A DNA stretch of 64,000 nt from Actinomycetota bacterium (GTDB lineage Bacteria; Actinomycetota; Thermoleophilia; Gaiellales; F1-60-MAGs149). Below the pieces are notes generated by a model, which saw nothing but the letters and a program-made list of their open reading frames with translations, was not told the origin of the DNA and did not search any database. A program made the position numbers and the translations under genes. The stretch is taken from contig VFJZ01000028.1 of assembly GCA_009885805.1 (NCBI GenBank), forward strand, positions 62,001-126,000. The letters run 5' to 3'. This document shows, piece by piece, positions 42,225 to 49,174 of this stretch; the first letter of the stretch is position 1, and the number at the start of each line of letters is the position of its first letter.

Positions 42225-42788
42225 ATGCCCTCGATCTCGCGTCGTGCTGTCGTTGCGCTCGCCGTCGTCGCCTTCTTCGCGGCCCTGGTTGTCGGCCGGC
42301 TGCGCGCCGGGGACGCCGGTGCGTCGAACACGGCTGCGGCAACGCCGATCGTCGCCGCGACAGCACCCGGTTCGGGCGCTCTCGTCGTGCACGTTGCGGG
42401 CGCCGTCCGGAAGCCCGGGGTCTACGAACTGATCGCCGGCGACCGCGTCCGAGACGCGATCGATGCTGCGGGTGGCGTGACGCGCCGGGCCGTGCTCGAC
42501 GCCGTCAACCTGGCTGCGCCCGTCGCGGACGGTCAGCAGGTCCTCGTCCCGCGCGAGGGCGAGCCGCGCGCGGTCGCTCCGGGTGCCACCGCGGTGGGTC
42601 CGGTAGCGCTCAACAGCGCCGACCTGGCCGCACTCGACGCCCTCCCGGGCGTCGGCCCGGCGACGGCGGCACGGATCATCGCCTGGCGCGACGAGCACGG
42701 GCCGTTCCGTTCGGTCGAGGACCTGCTCGAGGTGCCGGGGATCGGCGACGGACGCCTTGCCGCTCTACGCGATCTCGTCACGGTATGA
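42225..42788 (+). CDS. comEA: Competence protein ComEA (DNA-binding, SLBB plus HhH)
   Basis: This 187-residue protein is anchored by one N-terminal membrane helix ('AVVALAVVAFFAALVVG'). A SLBB domain ('LVVHVAGAVRKPGVYELIAG', 'DAVNLAAPVADGQQVLVPRE') is followed by a helix-hairpin-helix pair ('DLAALDALPGVGPATAARII', 'VEDLLEVPGIGDGRLAAL'). It binds incoming DNA outside the membrane and hands it to ComEC. The stop TGA overlaps an ATG (ATGA) that begins the first unit of an 86-bp tandem repeat. Confidence 0.94.
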   Translation: MPSISRRAVVALAVVAFFAALVVGRLRAGDAGASNTAAATPIVAATAPGSGALVVHVAGAVRKPGVYELIAGDRVRDAIDAAGGVTRRAVLDAVNLAAPVADGQQVLVPREGEPRAVAPGATAVGPVALNSADLAALDALPGVGPATAARIIAWRDEHGPFRSVEDLLEVPGIGDGRLAALRDLVTV

Positions 42789-42956
42789 GCGGGCAACGGC
42801 CGGAGCGCAGCGGAGGCCCTTGCGTGCGGTGGCGAATGCCGTGCGACGATGCTCCGAAGGGGCGCACGGCATGAGCGGGCAACGGCCGGAGCGCAGCGGA
42901 GGCCCTTGCGTGCGGTGGCGAATGCCGTGCGACGATGCTCCGAAGGGGCGCACGGC
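42785..42956 (+). repeat. Perfect 86-bp tandem duplication between comEA and comEC
   Basis: Two identical 86-bp units (42785-42870 and 42871-42956) each begin ATGAGC. A third ATGAGC at 42957 is the comEC start. Each unit has internal symmetry: GCCGTGCG and CGCACGGC near its end flank a short loop, and GGCC..GGCC lies near its start. The first ATG overlaps the comEA stop, as expected for the original coupled comEC start. So the units look like an insertion at that start codon that kept ATGAGC at each junction. Other frames are open through it but unlike known proteins. Confidence 0.9.
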
Positions 42957-44375
42957 ATGAGCCTGCCGGCGCCGACGCTGGCGCTGGCTGGGTTGGCGGC
43001 CGGGGCGGCCGGGTCGCTCGTCGGCCGGCCGGGCGCGGCGGTCCTGATCGCGCTCGCCGCCGTCGGACTGATCGGCCGCGACCGGCTGCTGGTGCTGGCG
43101 GTCGTGAGCGGTATGGCCGTCGGCGCCTGGCGGATCGAGCAACTCGCAGTCGACCCGCTGGCCGGACGTGTCGGCACCGCCGTCGACCTGATCGTGACCA
43201 TCGAGGAGCCGTGGCGAGCGAGTGCCCGCTCGGCTCGTGCGGCGGCGACCGTTCACGGTGGCGGCCGTGTGCAGCTTCGCCTCCCAACGGGCCTCGCGCG
43301 GCCGCCGCGCGGCAGCCGCGTCCGCGTCGCCGGCACCCTCGTGCGGCCGCGTGCGGACGTCGCCGGCTTCCGCGAACGGGCCTGGCTCGCGCACCGCGGC
43401 ATCCACGTCGTGCTGCCCGTCGGCGAGGTGCTCCTCGTCGGTCGGCGGGGCGGTGTGCGTGGCGCCATCGACCGCGTCCGCGTCTCGGCTCTCGACGCGT
43501 TCGTGGCCGCCGGCAACGATGACGCGGGGCGCCTCCTCGGCGCCATCGCGCTCGGCGCCGACGACGAGCTCAGCCCGGCGGCGCGCGACGCGTTCCGGGC
43601 CAGCGGTCTCGCCCATCTGCTGGCGGTGTCGGGAGGGAATGTCGCACTCCTGGTCGCAGCGCTGCTGGTCGCGGTCTGGGCCTGCGGCGGCTCCCGGCTG
43701 CACGGTCAGGTGGCGGCGATCGGCGCCGTGACGGCGTACGTGGCCATCGTCGGGCCATCGCCGTCGGTCGTCAGGGCGGGTGTCGCCGGGGTCCTGATGT
43801 CCGCGGCCTGGCTAGCTTCGCGGCCGGCGGATCCCTGGCACCTGTACGTCGCCGGCCTCGCCGTGTTGCTCTGCCACAACCCGTGGAACCTGCTCGACGC
43901 CGGCTTCCAGCTCTCGTTCGCGGCGGTCGCGGCGATCCTCGTCGTCGCGCCCCGGTTCCGACGCGCGCTCGACGGCGTGCCGTTCCCCGGCGTGCTCCGG
44001 ACGCCGGCGGCGCTGTCAGCGGCCTGCACGCTGGCGACGGCTCCGATCGGCTGGTGGCACTTCGGTCAGCTCAACCTGGTCGCCTCCGTACCCGCGAACC
44101 TGCTCGCGTTGCCGGCTGTGCCACTGCTGCTCTGGACCGGGCTTGCCAGTGGCATGGCGGCGCCGTTCGCACCCGGGGCCGCCGCCGGCCTCGCCGCGGC
44201 CGGCCGCGTGCCGGGGGAGTACCTGCTCGCGGTCGCCTACGCCGGGGAGGCGGTCGATGCCCGCACCCGTGCGCTGGAGCTGCCGCTCGCCGTTGCGTTG
44301 GCCGTGCTCCTCGGTTACGCGCTCCTGCGGTGGTCGCGCCACGCGATCAGGTCGCGGATGCCGGCAAGGTCGTAA
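42957..44375 (+). CDS. comEC: Competence membrane channel ComEC, without C-terminal MBL domain
   Basis: This 472-residue polytopic protein forms the DNA-uptake channel. It has two N-terminal membrane segments, the DUF4131-like external domain ('VRVAGTLVRPRADVAGFRER'), and the competence domain with 'LLGAIALGADDELSPAARDA', 'FRASGLAHLLAVSGGNVALL', 'PSPSVVRAGVAGVLM' and 'NLLDAGFQLSFAAVAAIL'. It ends soon after the competence domain. The metallo-beta-lactamase domain found at the C-terminus of most ComEC proteins is absent. The start at 42957 directly follows the tandem repeat. The 3' end overlaps the opposite LLM gene by 61 bp. Confidence 0.92.
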   Translation: MSLPAPTLALAGLAAGAAGSLVGRPGAAVLIALAAVGLIGRDRLLVLAVVSGMAVGAWRIEQLAVDPLAGRVGTAVDLIVTIEEPWRASARSARAAATVHGGGRVQLRLPTGLARPPRGSRVRVAGTLVRPRADVAGFRERAWLAHRGIHVVLPVGEVLLVGRRGGVRGAIDRVRVSALDAFVAAGNDDAGRLLGAIALGADDELSPAARDAFRASGLAHLLAVSGGNVALLVAALLVAVWACGGSRLHGQVAAIGAVTAYVAIVGPSPSVVRAGVAGVLMSAAWLASRPADPWHLYVAGLAVLLCHNPWNLLDAGFQLSFAAVAAILVVAPRFRRALDGVPFPGVLRTPAALSAACTLATAPIGWWHFGQLNLVASVPANLLALPAVPLLLWTGLASGMAAPFAPGAAAGLAAAGRVPGEYLLAVAYAGEAVDARTRALELPLAVALAVLLGYALLRWSRHAIRSRMPARS

Positions 44376-45097
44376 GGAGGGCCGGGAACGGTCCAGATCA
44401 GGTGTGTCGCGCCGGCGTCGACGTACTCGTCGAGTTGCTCGAGTTGCCGCGCGTGCTCGAGCATGACCGTGCACTCGACGGCTGCTGGATCACGCCCGAC
44501 CGTGGCGCAGTGGTCGTGCAACACGCCGACGAGCTCTGCGTACTCCGCCGGCGTGCCGTAGCCGTTCCAGAGGTCTGCATGCTCGGCCGCCAGCCGCAGG
44601 GTGATCTTGCGTCCCGCACCGGCCACGAGGATGGGAAGCGGGCCGAGCGGCGCCGGGTTGAGCGCAGCGAGTCGCCGGCGGATCCGCGGCAGCGCCTCTG
44701 CGAGGTCGCGCAGGCGGGACGGGGCCGTCCCGAACGGGTAGCCGTACGCGATGTAGTCCGGCTCGAACCAGCCCGCGCCGATGCCGAGGATGTACCGCCC
44801 ACCCGAGATGTGGTCGATTGTTCGGGCCATGTCGGCGTGGAGATCGGGGTTGCGGTACGAGTTGCAGGCGACCAACGGCCCGATCCGGGCACGCGTCGTC
44901 GTCGCCGCCATCGCCGCCAGCAGGGTGAGGCACTCGAGGTTCGGGGCCGTGCGGTCGGCGCCCTCGTCGGAGCGGAAGAAGTGATCGAACGTCCACAGGG
45001 TGTCGGCCCCGAGTCGCTCGGCCTCGACCCACGCATCCCGCATCGAGGCGTAGTCCGGGCCGTAGTTCGGAATCCCGGCGCCGATCGTGATCGTCAT
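44315..45097 (-). CDS. LLM-class F420-dependent oxidoreductase (second copy)
   Basis: This 260-residue enzyme shares with the product of 26751-27515 the blocks 'ACNSYRNPDLHADMARTIDH', '[19 protein letters not shown]' and 'YGYPFGTAPSRLRDLAEALP'. It is thus a paralogue, probably F420-dependent. 'DTLWTFDHFFRSDEGADRTA' is the substrate-side loop after strand 2. Its 3' end overlaps comEC tail to tail. It is divergent from holA with 23 bp between starts. Confidence 0.9.
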   Translation of the reverse strand: MTITIGAGIPNYGPDYASMRDAWVEAERLGADTLWTFDHFFRSDEGADRTAPNLECLTLLAAMAATTTRARIGPLVACNSYRNPDLHADMARTIDHISGGRYILGIGAGWFEPDYIAYGYPFGTAPSRLRDLAEALPRIRRRLAALNPAPLGPLPILVAGAGRKITLRLAAEHADLWNGYGTPAEYAELVGVLHDHCATVGRDPAAVECTVMLEHARQLEQLDEYVDAGATHLIWTVPGPPYDLAGIRDLIAWRDHRRSA

Positions 45098-45120
45098 GGC
45101 GGGAAGGCTACGCTCCGGTC

Positions 45121-46053
45121 GTGTCCGACGCGCTGGAACCGGTCTACCTGATCTGCGGCAACGATCGTCCCAAGGTCTTGCGCGCTCTCGCGCGGCTCCG
45201 TGATCGGTTCGCCGGTGCCGAAGCGACCTTCGACGCGGGCTGCGACCCCGAGACGGTCATCGGCGCGGCGCAGCAGATGGGGCTGTTCTCAGGCGGCCGT
45301 CTCGTCGTCGCGCACGGCGTGGAGGCCTGGCGGAAGGACCAGCTGCCGCCGCTCGATCGGTACCTGGCGGCACCCGCTCCGGACACCGTCGTCGCGCTGG
45401 TCGGTGCGGGCGTGCGGCGGGACGGCGCGCTCGCGAAGCTGCTGCAGGGCCCGTGTCAGCTTCGCTACGACCTGCCGACCGGCGCCGAGCTGCTCTCCCA
45501 TCTCCGCAGCGAGGCGCGCAGGCTCGGCGCCGACATCGAGCCCGACGCCTTGCGCCTGCTGATCGAGCTCGTCGGCGAGAACGCGCCCGCGCTGACGAAC
45601 GAACTGGACAAGCTCGCGACGCACGCAGCGGGTGAGGCGATCGACAGCCATCTCGTCGAGCAGCTCGCTTTCCGCGGCACCGGCGGCGTGCCCTTCGCGC
45701 TCACGAACGCGGTCTCGGCGCGTGATCGCCGGGCCGCCTTCCGGGCCCTCCAGCGATCGTTCGACGCCGGCGACAAGCCGCACGCGCTCCTTCCGCAGGC
45801 GGCCAATCAGGTCGCCCTGCTCCTCGCGGCCCGTCGCCAGCGCGACGCCGGTGGCTCGCCGTCGGAACTGGCGCGCGCCATAGCGGTGCACGAGTTCAGG
45901 GCGAAGAAGGCAATGGAGGCGGCGGGCCGCTGGTCCGAGCGCGATGCCGCGCTCGCGATCTGCCGCCTCGCCGAGGCCGACCACGCGATGAAGGGTGGAC
46001 GTCGGATCGGGCCGGAACTCGCGCTCGAGCGCGCCCTTGCGCTGTCAGTGTGA
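45121..46053 (+). CDS. holA: DNA polymerase III delta subunit
   Basis: This 310-residue clamp-loader delta subunit opens the beta clamp. It starts at a GTG. 'EPVYLICGNDRPKVLRALAR' is the HolA start block ('vyli.G.d...v..al..l'), 'NAPALTNELDKLATHAAGEA' matches the family's 'd.r.l.nEleKL', and 'PHALLPQAANQVALLLAARR' the domain III block. HolA in this position right after comEC is standard. It overlaps the convergent ParA-like gene by 9 bp. Confidence 0.92.
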   Translation: MSDALEPVYLICGNDRPKVLRALARLRDRFAGAEATFDAGCDPETVIGAAQQMGLFSGGRLVVAHGVEAWRKDQLPPLDRYLAAPAPDTVVALVGAGVRRDGALAKLLQGPCQLRYDLPTGAELLSHLRSEARRLGADIEPDALRLLIELVGENAPALTNELDKLATHAAGEAIDSHLVEQLAFRGTGGVPFALTNAVSARDRRAAFRALQRSFDAGDKPHALLPQAANQVALLLAARRQRDAGGSPSELARAIAVHEFRAKKAMEAAGRWSERDAALAICRLAEADHAMKGGRRIGPELALERALALSV

Positions 46054-46893
46054 GCGCAGGTCGCGCAGCGCGGCCCGGATGTCCGCGCGGACGAACCGCT
46101 TCACCGCCGGCCGGCGAATCGATCCGTTCCTGCGAGGTGCAGCGTGCGCCATCAGATGCTCCGCGACGGACGCGTAGGCCTGTGCCGGCGGGCTGGTCGG
46201 TGCCGTCAGCCCGATCGGCAGCCCGGCCAGGGCAGCCGCATCGAACCTGCTGGAGCGAGGGACCTGCAACGGCAGGACGAGGTCGCCGATCTCGCGGCGG
46301 AGCAGGTCGACGGCGGCGCCACTGGCTGGTCGGCGGTCGACGAACGTCGGCAGGATCGCGATCGGCGCGAAGGGCGCGCCACGCATCTTCTCCACCCGGC
46401 GCAGCGCCGCGAGCGTCGCGCGGGTCGCGTCGAGCGCCAGGAAGTCGGCCGCCACCGGGACGAGGACGGCGTCGGCGGCCCAGAGCGCCGCATCGCTGAG
46501 ACGGCCGAGGGCGGGTGGCAGGTCGAGGACGACGTGAGCCCAGTGGTCGCGCTGTCCGCGCAGCGCGTCGTGGAGACGCGACTGTCGCTGCACGGCCCGG
46601 TGGAGAGCCGCTTCGACGTCGGCCAGGGCCGTGTCGGCGGCGACGACCCCGAGCCGGAAGAGCGCCGGGTGCGTCGGGTAGATCGCGGTCCAGGTGTCCT
46701 TGCTGCTGAAGCCGGCGCTCGCGCCGTGGCCGTCGGCGGCCGTGACCCCGAGCGCCGCGCCGGCGGAGCCCTGCGGGTCGAGATCGACGAGGAGCGTGCG
46801 GTGCCCGGCGAGTGCCATCGCCGCCGCGACGCTGACCGCCGTCGTGGTCTTACCGACCCCGCCCTTGCGGTTGACGACGGCGACGACTGGCAC
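46045..46893 (-). CDS. ParA-family ATPase
   Basis: This 282-residue protein has a deviant Walker A box ('VVNRKGGVGKTTTAVSVAAA'), 'TLLVDLDPQGSAG' (switch I) and 'HVVLDLPPALGRLSDAAL' (switch II). It starts at GTG 46893; a nearby ATG is out of frame. No ParB gene follows, so it is an orphan that may position some complex rather than segregate the chromosome. The C-terminal extension 'RPAVKRFVRADIRAALRDLR' is basic and may bind DNA or membrane. tRNA-Cys lies 40 bp upstream on the other strand. Confidence 0.87.
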   Translation of the reverse strand: MPVVAVVNRKGGVGKTTTAVSVAAAMALAGHRTLLVDLDPQGSAGAALGVTAADGHGASAGFSSKDTWTAIYPTHPALFRLGVVAADTALADVEAALHRAVQRQSRLHDALRGQRDHWAHVVLDLPPALGRLSDAALWAADAVLVPVAADFLALDATRATLAALRRVEKMRGAPFAPIAILPTFVDRRPASGAAVDLLRREIGDLVLPLQVPRSSRFDAAALAGLPIGLTAPTSPPAQAYASVAEHLMAHAAPRRNGSIRRPAVKRFVRADIRAALRDLRSH

Positions 46894-46916
46894 CGACTCA
46901 TTAAAGCACAGGCCGG

Positions 46917-46922
46917 TACACT
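46917..46922 (+). promoter_or_regulatory. -10 box of tRNA-Cys
   Basis: TACACT ends 11 bases before the tRNA-Cys 5' end, in a locally AT-richer stretch. No convincing -35 box was found. Confidence 0.35.
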
Positions 46923-46933
46923 TGCGGCCGCGA

Positions 46934-47004
46934 GGCGACGTGGCCGAGTGGTTAGGCAGCGGCCTGCAAAGCCGCGTACACCAGTTCGATTCTGGTCGTC
47001 GCCT
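46934..47004 (+). tRNA. tRNA-Cys (GCA)
   Basis: The 71-base tRNA has acceptor GGCGACG paired with CGTCGCC and the discriminator T (U73) that is characteristic of tRNA-Cys. The anticodon arm is GCGGC-CTGCAAA-GCCGC, giving anticodon GCA. The T-arm is ACCAG-TTCGATT-CTGGT. The CCA end is not encoded. Confidence 0.95.
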
Positions 47005-47142
47005 CTCGCCGTGCCGAGACGATCGTGGGACGCCCGAGGTCGCTTCTTGTCCCATCGACGGGGGTCGGTTCCCCGAACCGCGACCCCGAGCGTCCGCCGA
47101 CAGCCTACCCCGCCGCGGTCGCGTCTCGTCCCTCAGATCGTC

Positions 47143-47679
47143 GTGGCCGGCCTCGCTGCCGCCATGATCGGCTGCGGCGCGCCGACGGTCGCACCCGATC
47201 CGCGCCCGATTGGAACGGGTGCCGAGTACACGCTCGAGGCCGGCGCCGTCGAGGCGCCCGGGCTGCCGTGCGGGCACCGTCGGCGCGCGATGTACGGCGT
47301 CCACCTCGAACTGTTCGCCGACGGGCTGACCGTGCTCGTCCCGAGCGGCATCGGCATCCGGCCCCCGTGGCGTGGCGAGACGCCGTACGTGGTCGGTGGC
47401 GCCTGCGAGCACGCCATCGTGACGCGGGAGCCGACCGGGGTGATCGAGGTCGGCCGGCCCGGGCTGACCCTCGGCGACCTCTTCCGGATCTGGGGACGGC
47501 CGCTCTCACGGACGGGTTTCGCACACTTCGGCGGGAACGTGACCACGCACGTCAACGGCCGGCCGTGGCCCGCCGACCCGGCCCAGATCCCACTCGACCG
47601 TCACGCGCAGATCGTCCTGCAGGTGGGCCGCCCGCAGGTCGTCGCGCACCCGCGCTACGTGTTTCCGCCTGGCCTGTAG
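47143..47679 (+). CDS. Putative lipoprotein with actinobacterial extracytoplasmic domain
   Basis: This 178-residue protein is read from GTG 47143 (ATG 47164 is possible). The short hydrophobic start 'VAGLAAAMIGCGAP' has a weak lipobox (MIGC). The body contains 'LELFADGLTVLVPSGIGIRP', 'CEHAIVTREPTGVIEVGRPG' and 'LTLGDLFRIWGRPLSRTGFA'. This pattern ('vdG....vP.GIGi ... HT.d.sGviHve.p ... ftLG.lF.iWG') is common in exported actinobacterial proteins of unknown function. It lies alone between tRNA-Cys and the HD hydrolase. Confidence 0.7.
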   Translation: MAGLAAAMIGCGAPTVAPDPRPIGTGAEYTLEAGAVEAPGLPCGHRRRAMYGVHLELFADGLTVLVPSGIGIRPPWRGETPYVVGGACEHAIVTREPTGVIEVGRPGLTLGDLFRIWGRPLSRTGFAHFGGNVTTHVNGRPWPADPAQIPLDRHAQIVLQVGRPQVVAHPRYVFPPGL

Positions 47680-47711
47680 TGGGTGATGGCACCTGCCGGT
47701 ACGATTGCGTC

Positions 47712-48278
47712 GTGGAGTACTCGGAGAAGGTGCGTGCCGCGCTCCGTTTCGCCGAGAGCGAGCATCGTGGGCAGGTCCGCAAGGGCGGCTCGACGCCGTA
47801 CGTGCTCCATCCGATCGCGGTGGCGATGATGCTTGCCGCTGGGTATGCCGACGAGGACCTCCTCTGTGCGGCGCTCCTCCACGACGCCGTCGAGGACACC
47901 GGCGCGGATCTTGAGGATATCGCGGCGTCGTTCGGTGACCGGGTCGCCGAGCTCGTGCTCGCCGTGACGGAGGACAAGACGCGGTCGTGGCAGGTGCGGA
48001 AGGAGGCGACCATCGCCCATCTCGCCACTGCTCCTCAGGATGTTCTGGCCCTCAAGGGCGCCGATGTCTGCGTCAACATCGCCGACGTCGTGTTCGACCA
48101 TGCCGAGGTCGGCGAAGCCGTCTGGCAGCGCTTCCGTCTCGGTCACGAACGGCAGATCTGGTACTACGGCTCGGTTGCCGATGCTGTGCTCGGGCGGCTC
48201 GAGGGGTTCGACCAGCTGCGCGCGTGCCTCGCCGCGAGGGTCGCCGAGCTTCGCGCGCTGCCCGTACTCAGCCCGTGA
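47712..48278 (+). CDS. HD-domain hydrolase, MESH1/RelA-SpoT hydrolase-like
   Basis: This 188-residue protein starts at a GTG. 'KVRAALRFAESEHRGQVRKG', 'PYVLHPIAVAMMLA' and 'AALLHDAVEDTGADLEDIAA' reproduce the (p)ppGpp hydrolase core (H...HD...ED) of RelA/SpoT and MESH1 enzymes. There is no synthetase or TGS domain. A stand-alone hydrolase of ppGpp or a related nucleotide is likely. Its tail overlaps tadC of the opposite strand by 11 bp. Confidence 0.85.
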   Translation: MEYSEKVRAALRFAESEHRGQVRKGGSTPYVLHPIAVAMMLAAGYADEDLLCAALLHDAVEDTGADLEDIAASFGDRVAELVLAVTEDKTRSWQVRKEATIAHLATAPQDVLALKGADVCVNIADVVFDHAEVGEAVWQRFRLGHERQIWYYGSVADAVLGRLEGFDQLRACLAARVAELRALPVLSP

Positions 48279-49170
48279 AGATCTTCATGATCTGGATCAT
48301 CGCCGGCCCGAGGATCACGATGAACATGGCCGGGAAGATGAACACCGCAGTCGGGAAGAGCATCTTGATCGGTGCCTTCATCGCCCGCTCCTCGGCTGCC
48401 ATCTGACGGCGATGACGCATGTCCTGCGCCTGGACGCGGAGGATCCGGCCGAGGGAGATGCCGAGCTGATCGGCCTGGACGATCGATCGGGAGAAGGCCG
48501 TGGTTTCGGGCATGTCAAGCCGTTCGCCCAGACTCCGGAGTGCCTTCGCTCGACTCTCACCGATCCGCATCTCGTGCAGCACGATGCGGAACTCCTCCAC
48601 CAGCGGCCCGTGCATCCGCTCGCACACCTTGGCGACCGCGGCGTCGAACCCCAGGCCAGCCTCGACCGAGACCGTCAGGAGGTCGAGGACGTCCGGCATC
48701 TGCGCAAGGAGGTCCTCCTTGCGACCGCGGGTCTTCAGCGACAGGTAGTAGTCCGGGAAGACGAAGGCCGCGGCGACGCCGCCGATGGTCGCGAGCAGGG
48801 CGGTCTGCGGCGGCTTACCGGTGACGAGCAGGACGAGGCCGAAGATGATGCACACCCCGGCAAACATCGCCTTGCCGGCCAGGTACGACTGCGGATTGGC
48901 GTTTGTCCTACCGGCCGCGGTCAGCTTGCGGCGGGTTTCGTCGAGCGAGCCCCGCGGGGTGGCTCGGAGCGCGATCGAGGCGAGGCGCTGCGCGGCGGGC
49001 CCGACGACGCGGTCGCTCATGCTCTTGCCGAGCTCGGCCTCGCGGAGGCTGTAGCCGCCGTAGGACTTGGCGCGACGCAACGACGTTGCGACCTGCCTGC
49101 GGCCTGCCGTGAGACCTTCGAGGAGGAAGTAGGTCGACAGTGCGACCAGGACGACGATGAGGATCAGCAT
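48268..49170 (-). CDS. tadC: Tad pilus inner-membrane platform protein TadC
   Basis: This 300-residue type II secretion F-domain protein has one N-terminal and three further membrane segments. 'MPDVLDLLTVSVEAGLGFDA' and 'ALRSLGERLDMPETTAFSRS' form the T2SSF domain (about residues 165-290), ending with 'IKMLFPTAVFIFPAMFIVIL'. It pairs with TadB to form the platform driven by TadA. The start lies 4 bases after the VWA-TadB stop. It is the last gene of the Tad operon. Confidence 0.92.
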   Translation of the reverse strand: MLILIVVLVALSTYFLLEGLTAGRRQVATSLRRAKSYGGYSLREAELGKSMSDRVVGPAAQRLASIALRATPRGSLDETRRKLTAAGRTNANPQSYLAGKAMFAGVCIIFGLVLLVTGKPPQTALLATIGGVAAAFVFPDYYLSLKTRGRKEDLLAQMPDVLDLLTVSVEAGLGFDAAVAKVCERMHGPLVEEFRIVLHEMRIGESRAKALRSLGERLDMPETTAFSRSIVQADQLGISLGRILRVQAQDMRHRRQMAAEERAMKAPIKMLFPTAVFIFPAMFIVILGPAMIQIMKIFTG

Positions 49171-49174
49171 TCGG

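Noticed and set aside
42757-42960. 67-codon frame through the 86-bp repeat
   Set aside because: It is simply the repeat translated twice and is explained by the tandem duplication; no independent evidence for a gene.
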